Assembly (NCBI GenBank): GCA_021200345.1
Contig: JAJQGR010000121.1
Coordinates: forward strand, 1 to 7,277
Source of the DNA: Lachnospiraceae bacterium
GTDB taxonomy: Bacteria; Bacillota; Clostridia; Lachnospirales; Lachnospiraceae
DNA: 7,277 bases
Reading direction: 5' to 3'
Shown: piece after piece, positions 1-5,513 of the stretch
How positions within the stretch are numbered: position 1 is the first letter of the stretch
How the letters are laid out: each line of letters begins with the position of its first letter
Program-made: the position numbers and the translations under genes
Notes under the pieces: generated by a model
Told to the model about the DNA's origin: nothing
What the model saw: only the letters and a program-made list of their open reading frames with translations
The model's database searches: none

Positions 1-48
1 AGTTGTCATGATGGCTGGTATACAGGTATTTTATGCCGCCGTGAATAA
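1..48 (+). other. possible 3' tail of an upstream gene (unidentified)
   Basis: Two frames are open from the left edge. One gives 15 residues ending at the TAA at 46-48 (…DGWYTGILCRRE). The other gives 21 residues ending at the TGA at 63-65 (…AGIQVFYAAVNNSGKII). Either could be the C-terminus of a small gene lying just upstream of the replication initiator, as is common in compact phage-like replicons. The fragment is too short to recognise, and I cannot say which frame, if either, is real. The remaining bases up to the initiator gene contain only its leader and ribosome binding site. Confidence 0.2.
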
Positions 49-101
49 TTCAGGTAAAATTATATGAAAAAAATTTTCGATCAGCGGGAGAGATTGGCTT
101 G

Positions 102-1325
102 ATGTACACGGATATACATGGGGTGACCATGGACTACCGTAAGAAAAAGCAGCAACTGGCTGTAGGAGCATTAACAGACAAGGTAAATAAATTCAATTTA
201 CCTTTTTGCATGACTAATCAGATTGATATAAAGACTCTATTCGGTAACGAGGATAATTTTACAGAGTATATGTTGAATTATAAACGTAATCAACTTATAC
301 GAGAGGGAGTCTCGTGGGATGATCTGGAATGGTTTTCGGAATTTTTTGGAACAGTTACAGAATATCAGGAGGCGGTGCAGATATATCAGGAATCTCTTGC
401 TTCGAAATCTCTGAAGCGTACAAAAGACAAGATTTACGATCTGGCACGTGCCAATTCATGGGACTATTTTATTATACTGACTTTTAATCCAGAACTTGTA
501 ACAAGTACGAATTATGACGAGTGTGTAAAAAAGTTGTCTCAATGGCTGAATTATATGAAGAAAAAATGTCATGATTTGAAATATATCATCGTACCCGAAA
601 AACGTAAGAGCAGCGCTTATCATTTCCATGGACTTTTTGCAAATTGTGGAGATATAGATTTTACGGATTCAGGACATTTCACGAAGGACGGAAAGATTAT
701 CTATAACTGCGGCAATTATAAATATGGATGGAGTACGGCGACGCGCATATCTGACCCGCAGAGAACGATAAGTTATCTATGCAAATATGTCACCAAAGAT
801 TTATGTTCAGTTACCAAAGGGAAAAAGCGCTATTGGGCTACAAGAAATCTGAATAAACCGTTTATGGTGGAAACGCTGGAAACGGGAACTTTCAATGAGC
901 GTTTTAATAAAACAGTCAAAGAGGAATCCTTCACATTCCTGAAATCTGTGGATACAAGATATGGGAAAATGAGGGTTTTTGAAACAATTCAAAATACAGG
1001 AGGTGTTCTTTGGCTTTGGACCGATTCTTTCCCTGATTACAGGGATATTGAGTGTGATGACAGGCTGCATGCTGCTGCTCCATCAGGATGTGGGAAAAGA
1101 GGTGCTTCTGTTCCTGTTTCCCCTCTGGTTTATCGCTCACTGCATCTCCAGGCTGACACGGTTGAACTTTATCCGTTTTACCTTTGGAGATCTGCATTAT
1201 TATTTTACACTGATTATCAATATTGCGGGGATTTGTCTGGGCTTTATTATGCTGCTGGAGCCCAGGGTCGCCTTTATCACCCTCAGCGGCGTGCTTGGAA
1301 TTTACCTGATTTTGCTGGGAATTGA
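102..1325 (+). CDS. HUH-family rolling-circle replication initiator (inovirus/plasmid-like Rep), C-terminus replaced by out-of-frame host sequence
   Basis: This gene encodes a replication-initiator endonuclease of the HUH superfamily, which nicks one strand at a replicon origin and stays bound through a tyrosine. Counting from the ATG at 102, the three hallmark motifs are in order. Motif I is a hydrophobic strand ending in LTF (about 123-128). Motif II is the metal-binding H-F-H (H174, H176). Motif III is YLCKYVTK (225-232), where Y225 or Y229 would be the nicking tyrosine. The type resembles the ORF2/G2P-like Reps of Firmicute inoviruses and the Reps of gokushoviruses. A GGGAG at 86-90 supports a start at TTG 99 or ATG 102; I chose ATG. 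The genuine Rep sequence seems to end near residue 290-298 (about base 970-995). Everything after that is the DUF308 gene read in the wrong frame, giving an unnatural Trp/Pro/Cys-rich tail. The gene is much richer in A+T than the genes to its right, which suggests horizontal transfer. No coat, integrase or origin sequence is visible here. Confidence 0.8.
   Translation: MYTDIHGVTMDYRKKKQQLAVGALTDKVNKFNLPFCMTNQIDIKTLFGNEDNFTEYMLNYKRNQLIREGVSWDDLEWFSEFFGTVTEYQEAVQIYQESLASKSLKRTKDKIYDLARANSWDYFIILTFNPELVTSTNYDECVKKLSQWLNYMKKKCHDLKYIIVPEKRKSSAYHFHGLFANCGDIDFTDSGHFTKDGKIIYNCGNYKYGWSTATRISDPQRTISYLCKYVTKDLCSVTKGKKRYWATRNLNKPFMVETLETGTFNERFNKTVKEESFTFLKSVDTRYGKMRVFETIQNTGGVLWLWTDSFPDYRDIECDDRLHAAAPSGCGKRGASVPVSPLVYRSLHLQADTVELYPFYLWRSALLFYTDYQYCGDLSGLYYAAGAQGRLYHPQRRAWNLPDFAGN
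970..1010. other. junction between Rep-bearing foreign DNA and a truncated host gene
   Basis: Rep-like protein sequence fades out around 970-995, and convincing DUF308 membrane-protein sequence begins around 1010 in a different frame. The DUF308 frame has a TGA at 970-972, so the two are not one gene with a simple frameshift. Base composition rises across this point: 20 G/C of 60 at 901-960, 22 at 961-1020, 30 at 1021-1080. I could not find a dif-like XerCD core or a tRNA end here, and the other edge is outside the window, so target duplication or att repeats cannot be tested. Confidence 0.6.
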
Positions 1326-1365
1326 CAGTGTGTGGCTGGGCGGCAGTCGGAAAGGTTCGCTGTAG
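979..1365 (+). pseudogene. HdeD/DUF308-type membrane protein, 5'-truncated remnant
   Basis: The frame from TTG 979 gives 128 residues with four hydrophobic spans at about 14-34, 41-58, 75-93 and 98-116. They follow the repeating DUF308 pattern of a helix containing G-I-L, then a short polar turn with Pro or Gln (LITGILSVMTG…LLLHQD; IAGICLGFIMLLEP). HdeD-type proteins usually have about six helices and 170-190 residues, so roughly the first two helices appear to be missing. The first ten residues may be foreign sequence, and there is no convincing ribosome binding site for this frame. The 3' end is intact and has its own terminator. Function in this family is poorly known (HdeD is linked to acid resistance in enterobacteria). 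A shortened four-helix protein could still be made from TTG 979, but I consider it a remnant. It overlaps the out-of-frame tail of the Rep ORF. Confidence 0.6.
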
Positions 1366-1381
1366 AACAGCGGACTTTTTT
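1351..1381 (+). terminator. Rho-independent terminator of the DUF308 gene
   Basis: The core stem CGCTGT/ACAGCG (1358-1363 with 1367-1372) closes a three-base loop. It extends outward through T1357·G1373, T1356-A1374 and G1355-C1375, then A residues at 1351-1353 pair into the T run. Six T residues follow (1376-1381), and a second T run lies at 1387-1393. The DUF308 stop codon TAG (1363-1365) sits in the loop region, so the gene and its terminator were evidently built together. Confidence 0.8.
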
Positions 1382-1401
1382 GCTGTCTTTTTTCATGAGC
1401 A

Positions 1402-1426
1402 GGCTCTTTTTTCCTTGAAAAAAGCC
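1402..1426. other. A/T-rich hairpin between terminator and next promoter
   Basis: CTTTTTTC (1406-1413) pairs with GAAAAAAG (1417-1424) around the loop CTT. GG/CC at the base is joined through a two-base bulge. It overlaps the candidate -35 box of the next promoter. It could be a second, weaker termination element or a coincidence of T and A runs. Confidence 0.3.
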
Positions 1427-1443
1427 CACAATAATAGTAGTAT
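1415..1443 (+). promoter_or_regulatory. candidate sigma-A promoter for the GT-C-like gene
   Basis: TTGAAA (1415-1420) and TAGTAT (1438-1443) are separated by 17 bases, directly after a strong terminator and before a long codirectional gene run. A shifted -10, TATAGA at 1441-1446, has a 20-base spacer and fits less well. Transcription would begin near 1450, only about ten bases before the ATG at 1461, which bears on the choice of start codon there. Confidence 0.5.
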
Positions 1444-1460
1444 AGATACAGCGGTTTACT

Positions 1461-3341
1461 ATGGCCGACAGATCGAAAAACTGTCTCATACGAAAGATAC
1501 AGGATATGGCAGGCAAGAGAATAAAAATTGATCCGGTGATTGTGGCGGGACTGGCCATTTTGACGCTGCTTTCGTTTTTAAAAGGAATATTTGTCAGTCT
1601 GGATATTGATGAATCCTATACGGTGGCCCAGTCTTTCAGGCTGGCGCAGGGAGATCGGCTGCTCCTGGATATGTGGGAGCCTCATCAGTTCAGCGCTTTT
1701 CTGGGAGCTGTGTTTTTGAAATTATGGCTGGTAATTTACGGAAGTGCGGAGTTTTCTGTCCTGTTTCTGAGGATAGTCAGTGTGATGATTCATACAGGAC
1801 TTGGTTTGGCGTTGTTTTGCCAGCTTCAAAGATTTTTTGACAAAAGCTTTTGCGTGTTTCTTTTGTTCCTTCACCTGAATTTCCTGCCCAAATGGGTGCA
1901 GTCTACAGAATTTGAACTGATGCATTACTGGTTTCTGATGGGTGTTTTTTTGCTCCTCAACCAGTATTTTTCCATGAAAAAGGGAAATCCGCTTCTGGCG
2001 GCGTTAGCCGGGCTGTGCCTGTTGGGAAGTATGATGTGTTACCCGTCGATGCTCCTGCTGTATCCCCTTTATGCGGGGGGCATCTGTGTGCTGGAGCGGC
2101 GGCTGCATGGACTTACGGGACGAAAAAGATTTGCCGGCGCGGCGGCTTTTACAGCCGGGGCACTGATTCCGGGACTGTGTTTTCTGGGATATCTGTTCAG
2201 CTATCTTTCCTTTGGGGAGCTGATTGACTGCCTGAGAAAAATCGCCCTGGATCCGTCTCACAGTGAGAATTCTTTTGCTGAGAGATTTTTTACTTATTAT
2301 CTGCCGGAAATGGTGACGATGCTGCAAAGCTATCTGGGGTATTTTCTGCTGGCGGCTGCAATCTGCGTCATTTTATGGGCAGTGGTGCGCCGGTTTGGCT
2401 CAGGAGTGCAAACCAGTTTCCGGTGGGAACCGGTGGTCCTGAGTGTTTTTTTACTGACAGCGGTAATTTTGTGTGCTGTTCAGCTGCTGGGAACTCTCTT
2501 AGGAGATCAGAACCAGTTTTATTTTCAGGGGCGGTTTCTGGCGGTGATTTTGCCTGCCTGCTATCTGGGAATCCGCTATCGTAAGCAGATGGGCAGGTGG
2601 CTGTATCTGCTTGTGCTGCCGGGACTTTGCTCCTTTCCCGGGGTGCTGCTGATGACCAATATGGGAGTGAATGTGTCCGCGGCCAAGACCTTTCCGGCTG
2701 TGCTGGGAAGTCTGATCATTTACGGGGAATATGCAAGGGCGCTTTCGCGGGGACAGGATGAGGAAATGTCCGTTCCGGGGCGGCAAAATGCGGAAAGGCT
2801 CACCCTGGGACAGGAAAATGCCGGGAAGCTTTTTTTGGCGCTGCAAAGAGCGCTTGTCCTGTTTTTACTGGCCGGTTTTTTGGTATGCAGGCTGGTGCTG
2901 ATCCGTATTACCGGCTGTGGGGAGTGTACAGTGCTGGCCCCTCTGGAACAGATCGAATCAGGCGCGGCAAAGGGAATTTATGTGCTGCAGAAGACCGCTC
3001 AGGTCTGGAATGGGAACAATCAGGAGCTGGATTGGTACCTCCGGGAGGGGGACCGACTTCTGTATGTGGGCGCGGAGAATCTGATTTATGTCAGAGATGG
3101 AATTGAGGCGGCCACTCCCTCTACCCAGGGCACCACGGTGTTTGACGAAAGCTTTCTTTCTTATTATGAAGAGGATTCGGACAGGCTGCCGACGGTGATT
3201 GTGGTGGACAGAACCTTTGAGACCGTGCCGGAGTACAATTATCAGGAAGAAAACGGGGCGGTGTTTGACTGGATTGAGGAGCATTACGCTGATGCTGAAG
3301 TGATTGAGACAGATCATATGATCATATACAGGATAAAATAG
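1461..3341 (+). CDS. polytopic membrane protein, putative GT-C-fold glycosyltransferase
   Basis: The protein has 626 residues and about ten to twelve hydrophobic spans. The first is at about 26-45; others include about 98-120, 131-142, 156-170, 178-205, 227-248, 291-309, 325-347, 358-371, 380-397 and 461-481. A soluble C-terminal domain follows from about 485. The first outer loop carries LDIDESYTV (47-55) and then GD…W-x-P-H-Q (64-76). That acidic DE pair with a downstream His is the arrangement typical of GT-C enzymes such as ArnT/PMT-like transferases, which use lipid-linked sugar donors at the outer face of the membrane. I infer that role; donor and acceptor are unknown. The start is uncertain. 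ATG 1461 has only a weak AGCGG upstream and would leave a very short leader from the candidate promoter. ATG 1506 begins closer to the first helix, but its AGGA is only one base away. The charged stretch 431-459 contains three imperfect decapeptide repeats. A 15-base gap separates it from the next small gene. Confidence 0.65.
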   Translation: MADRSKNCLIRKIQDMAGKRIKIDPVIVAGLAILTLLSFLKGIFVSLDIDESYTVAQSFRLAQGDRLLLDMWEPHQFSAFLGAVFLKLWLVIYGSAEFSVLFLRIVSVMIHTGLGLALFCQLQRFFDKSFCVFLLFLHLNFLPKWVQSTEFELMHYWFLMGVFLLLNQYFSMKKGNPLLAALAGLCLLGSMMCYPSMLLLYPLYAGGICVLERRLHGLTGRKRFAGAAAFTAGALIPGLCFLGYLFSYLSFGELIDCLRKIALDPSHSENSFAERFFTYYLPEMVTMLQSYLGYFLLAAAICVILWAVVRRFGSGVQTSFRWEPVVLSVFLLTAVILCAVQLLGTLLGDQNQFYFQGRFLAVILPACYLGIRYRKQMGRWLYLLVLPGLCSFPGVLLMTNMGVNVSAAKTFPAVLGSLIIYGEYARALSRGQDEEMSVPGRQNAERLTLGQENAGKLFLALQRALVLFLLAGFLVCRLVLIRITGCGECTVLAPLEQIESGAAKGIYVLQKTAQVWNGNNQELDWYLREGDRLLYVGAENLIYVRDGIEAATPSTQGTTVFDESFLSYYEEDSDRLPTVIVVDRTFETVPEYNYQEENGAVFDWIEEHYADAEVIETDHMIIYRIK

Positions 3342-3342
3342 C

Positions 3343-3349
3343 GGGAGGA
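3343..3349 (+). promoter_or_regulatory. strong ribosome binding site of the 55-residue gene
   Basis: GGGAGGA lies seven bases before the ATG at 3357. This near-consensus site is the main reason to accept the short reading frame as a real gene. Confidence 0.7.
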
Positions 3350-3356
3350 TTTCACA

Positions 3357-3524
3357 ATGGGAGTATTGGGACTTTTGCTGGGAATCGCCGTGCTTGTGGC
3401 CTGCGGCGTCCTGCATGCCTTTGCCGGGAGAGACTGGAAGCTTGACCGGGGTGACAGCTGGGGGAAAAGCTATCAGGAAGAATGGGGGTTTAGCGGCGGC
3501 AACAGTGCAGGGAGCGATGAATAA
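3357..3524 (+). CDS. small single-pass membrane protein (55 aa), unrecognised
   Basis: I do not recognise a family. The reading frame has one hydrophobic span (residues 2-23, Gly/Leu/Val-rich) and then a hydrophilic tail rich in Trp, Gly and acidic residues (three tryptophans at 27, 35 and 43; ends GSDE). LVAC at 13-16 resembles a lipobox, but there is no Lys or Arg before the hydrophobic stretch, so a plain membrane anchor is more likely than a lipoprotein. A strong ribosome binding site precedes it. Its TAA overlaps the glycosylase start (ATGAATAA, 3517-3524), so translation of the two genes is probably coupled. It begins 15 bases after the GT-C-like gene. It could be a small partner of that membrane protein or chiefly a coupling leader for the glycosylase. 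Confidence 0.65.
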   Translation: MGVLGLLLGIAVLVACGVLHAFAGRDWKLDRGDSWGKSYQEEWGFSGGNSAGSDE

Positions 3525-4041
3525 GAAAATAACCGGAGCGAAAAATGAAGAGGCAGAATATCAGCGGCTGCGGCATGAGTTTGCCCCTGTTTTTGATGAA
3601 AATTCCAGGGTATTGATTCTGGGCAGCTTCCCTTCGGTGAAATCCAGGGAGCAGCAGTTTTATTACGGACATCCGCAAAACCGGTTCTGGAAGGTGCTGG
3701 CTGATTTGTTCCATGAGGTCACGCCGGAGTCGACAGAGGAAAAGAAGGCTTTTTTAATAAGAAATCAGATCGCCCTGTGGGATGTGATCCGGGAGTGCGA
3801 TATCATGGGCTCCAGCGACAGCTCCATCAAAAATGTGGTGCCGGTGGATTTGCCCTGGCTTCTGGAGCGGACGGGGATTGAGAAAATATATGTAAACGGC
3901 GGCAAGGCTTACGAGCTGTATCAGAAATATCTGCTGCCGATGACAGGAAGAGACTGTGTGCGTCTGCCCTCCACCAGCCCGGCGAACGCGGCATATTCCA
4001 TGGAGCGGCTGCTGGGGGTCTGGAGCGTGATCACGGGATGA
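3517..4041 (+). CDS. DNA-deoxyinosine glycosylase (uracil-DNA glycosylase superfamily, family 6)
   Basis: This 174-residue base-excision repair enzyme should remove hypoxanthine, the deamination product of adenine, from DNA and leave an abasic site. Visible motifs are the first strand and loop VLILGSFPSVKS (32-43), YYGHPQNRFWKVLADLF (49-65), ALWDV (86-90) and the C-terminal LPSTSPANA (150-158). The Asn of the HPxN motif (N55) is, as I recall, the residue proposed as catalytic in characterised family 6 enzymes. The length is normal for the family. I chose ATG 3517 because the frame upstream (open from 3394) only reads through the 55-residue gene and adds no family-like sequence. AGGGAG ends two bases before this ATG, closer than ideal, which fits translation coupled to the upstream stop. 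The next gene follows within 16 bases. Confidence 0.87.
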   Translation: MNKKITGAKNEEAEYQRLRHEFAPVFDENSRVLILGSFPSVKSREQQFYYGHPQNRFWKVLADLFHEVTPESTEEKKAFLIRNQIALWDVIRECDIMGSSDSSIKNVVPVDLPWLLERTGIEKIYVNGGKAYELYQKYLLPMTGRDCVRLPSTSPANAAYSMERLLGVWSVITG

Positions 4042-4057
4042 TTTGACGGGAGAAGAG

Positions 4058-4537
4058 ATGAAAAAGGAACTGAGAGCAATGATCAGTGAGCTGGAACGGG
4101 ACGGCCGGTTTCGACAGGAGCGCCGTTATATGCAGCACGGAAGCGTGACGGTTTATGAGCACAGTATTCATGTGGCGGACAAAAGTCTGGCTCTCTCCAG
4201 GCGGCTGGGATGGAAAATTGATGAGGAATCCCTGCTTCGGGGAGCATTATTGCATGATTATTTCCTGTATGACTGGCATGAGAAAAACGGGGGACACCGG
4301 CTGCACGGTTTTCACCATCCTTTCCGCGCGCTGGCCAACGCCAGGGAGGATTACACATTAAACACTGTGGAAGAGGATATCATCAGACGGCATATGTTTC
4401 CGCTGACGCTTCTGCCGCCGATGTATGAGGAGAGCTGGATTGTATGTCTGACAGACAAATACTGTGCTGTGGCGGAGATGGTGTATCCTTTGTACTGTCG
4501 GATCCGGGGGAGACAGTTTCAGGGGTACGGGGTATAG
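4058..4537 (+). CDS. HD-domain metal-dependent hydrolase
   Basis: The protein has 159 residues with the metal-ligand pattern of the HD phosphohydrolase superfamily. H35 and H38 are in YEHSIHVAD, the H66-D67 pair is in GALLHDYFLYDW, further His residues are H86/H87 (GFHHP) and H112 (RRHMFP), and a late Asp is D133 (LTDKYCA). Such proteins hydrolyse phosphate monoesters or nucleotides, but the substrate cannot be told from sequence. Similar short proteins are common in Clostridia and uncharacterised. ATG 4058 is preferred over TTG 4043 because GGGAG (4048-4052) lies five bases upstream of it. It begins 16 bases after the glycosylase stop, so the two are very probably co-transcribed, and a link to nucleotide clean-up is possible but unproven. 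Confidence 0.82.
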   Translation: MKKELRAMISELERDGRFRQERRYMQHGSVTVYEHSIHVADKSLALSRRLGWKIDEESLLRGALLHDYFLYDWHEKNGGHRLHGFHHPFRALANAREDYTLNTVEEDIIRRHMFPLTLLPPMYEESWIVCLTDKYCAVAEMVYPLYCRIRGRQFQGYGV

Positions 4538-4561
4538 ATGTGCCGGACCGGATATCCTCAT

Positions 4562-4590
4562 TTGCCGGAGAGAATCAGAAAGTTTAAAAA
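4562..4590 (+). promoter_or_regulatory. weak candidate promoter before the DegV-family gene
   Basis: TTGCCG (4562-4567) and TAAAAA (4585-4590) are 17 bases apart in the 83-base gap between the HD gene and the DegV-family gene, the longest untranslated gap inside the run from 1461 to 6359. The match to consensus is poor, and I see no terminator hairpin in the gap, so read-through from upstream is equally possible. Confidence 0.25.
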
Positions 4591-4620
4591 TGAAATATAT
4601 GACGGGGGAATAGAAGGAAA

Positions 4621-5481
4621 ATGAAAACAGCAGTAATGACGGATACAAACAGCGGCATGATGGAGTGCGATGCTGAAAGGTATGGAATACACATGGTTGC
4701 CATGCCCATCATCATTGATGAAAAGACTTATTATGAGGGGAGGGACATTGATAGCGCCGCATTTTTTGAAGCTCTGTATTCGGATAAAAACGTGTCCACC
4801 TCCCAGCCTTCTCCGGTGGATGTGATGGAATCCTGGGAGCGGGTGCTGCAAATGGGCTATGATGAGATCATTTATATCCCCATGTCCAGCGGTTTAAGCG
4901 AATCCTGCGCTACGGCCATCGCTCTTTCAAAGGAGTATGAGGGGAAAGTGTATGTGGCGGACAATCACCGCATTTCCGTGACCCAGTGGGCTGCCGCACT
5001 GCATGCCAGAAAACTGGCATCTCTGGGGAAGACAGCAGCTTGGATTAAGGAAACCCTGGAGCAGACCGCCTATGACGCAAGCATTTATATTACGGTGGAT
5101 ACACTGGATTTTCTCAAAAAAGGAGGGCGCATCACCCCGGCGGTGGCGGCCATCGGCACGGCGCTCCACATTAAACCGGTATTGTCCATTCAGGGAGATA
5201 AGCTGGATTCTTTTGCCATGGCCAGAAGCATGAAAAAGGGGATCTCTGTGATGATAGACACTCTGAGAAAGGACATCGAGACCCGGTTTGGCGGCGAGGA
5301 CAATGTGATTGTGGCAACAGCCGGTTCCGGCCTGACACAGGAAGAAAAGGACAGTTATATGGCGGAGGTGAGAAAAGCTTTTCCCAGACATCAGGTGGAG
5401 TATTATCCGCTGCCCTTAAGCACCTGCGTTCATCTGGGTCGGGGCGCTTTCGGAGTGGGAACGTATCCGAAGTATGAATAA
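4621..5481 (+). CDS. DegV family protein, FakB-type fatty-acid-binding protein
   Basis: DegV proteins bind one fatty acid and, in the Fak system, present it to the kinase FakA, which makes acyl-phosphate for membrane phospholipid synthesis. This one has 286 residues, the usual length. Family signposts seen are TDTNSG near the N-terminus (7-12), STSQPSP (59-65), PMSSGLSES (87-95), LKKGGRI (165-171), KPVLSI (185-190) and a C-terminal HLGRGAFGVG (271-280). S93 and R170 lie where the family holds the lipid head group. The last motif is usually H-x-G-P-G, and here Pro is replaced by Arg. The N-terminal DTNSG is also looser than the common DSTSD. AAGGA lies a few bases upstream of ATG 4621. FakA is not in this window. 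The patatin-like gene follows after 32 bases, pointing to a shared lipid role. DegV paralogues are often multiple per genome, so chain-length preference is unknown. Confidence 0.88.
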   Translation: MKTAVMTDTNSGMMECDAERYGIHMVAMPIIIDEKTYYEGRDIDSAAFFEALYSDKNVSTSQPSPVDVMESWERVLQMGYDEIIYIPMSSGLSESCATAIALSKEYEGKVYVADNHRISVTQWAAALHARKLASLGKTAAWIKETLEQTAYDASIYITVDTLDFLKKGGRITPAVAAIGTALHIKPVLSIQGDKLDSFAMARSMKKGISVMIDTLRKDIETRFGGEDNVIVATAGSGLTQEEKDSYMAEVRKAFPRHQVEYYPLPLSTCVHLGRGAFGVGTYPKYE

Positions 5482-5513
5482 AAGGTTTGTGAACAGTAGG
5501 ACAAGGAGTCAGA

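Noticed and set aside
996..1012. AGGAGG followed by a TTG at 1010 as the start of a further gene at the junction
   Set aside because: The frame starting at TTG 1010 is not that of DUF308 and gives no recognisable protein; the Shine-Dalgarno-like string is probably incidental.
940..1020. dif-like XerCD site or tRNA-end attachment site at the Rep/DUF308 junction
   Set aside because: No 28-base dif-like arrangement or tRNA 3' end could be recognised by eye, and the left edge needed to find a direct repeat is outside the window.
3396..3404. Lipobox (LVAC) making the 55-residue product a lipoprotein
   Set aside because: No positively charged residue precedes the hydrophobic stretch, unlike real lipoprotein signal peptides; a membrane anchor is the simpler reading.
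2958..3416. Reverse-strand open frame of 152 codons opposite the GT-C-like C-terminal domain and the small gene
   Set aside because: No recognisable protein and no context; it is an antisense shadow of well-supported forward genes.
3394..3516. N-terminal extension of the deoxyinosine glycosylase to an upstream alternative start
   Set aside because: The added 41 residues are the 55-residue gene read in another frame and lack family similarity; ATG 3517 overlaps the upstream stop in the usual coupled arrangement.
4927..5391. Reverse-strand open frame of 154 codons opposite the DegV gene
   Set aside because: The forward frame carries all family motifs; the reverse translation has no coherent domain.
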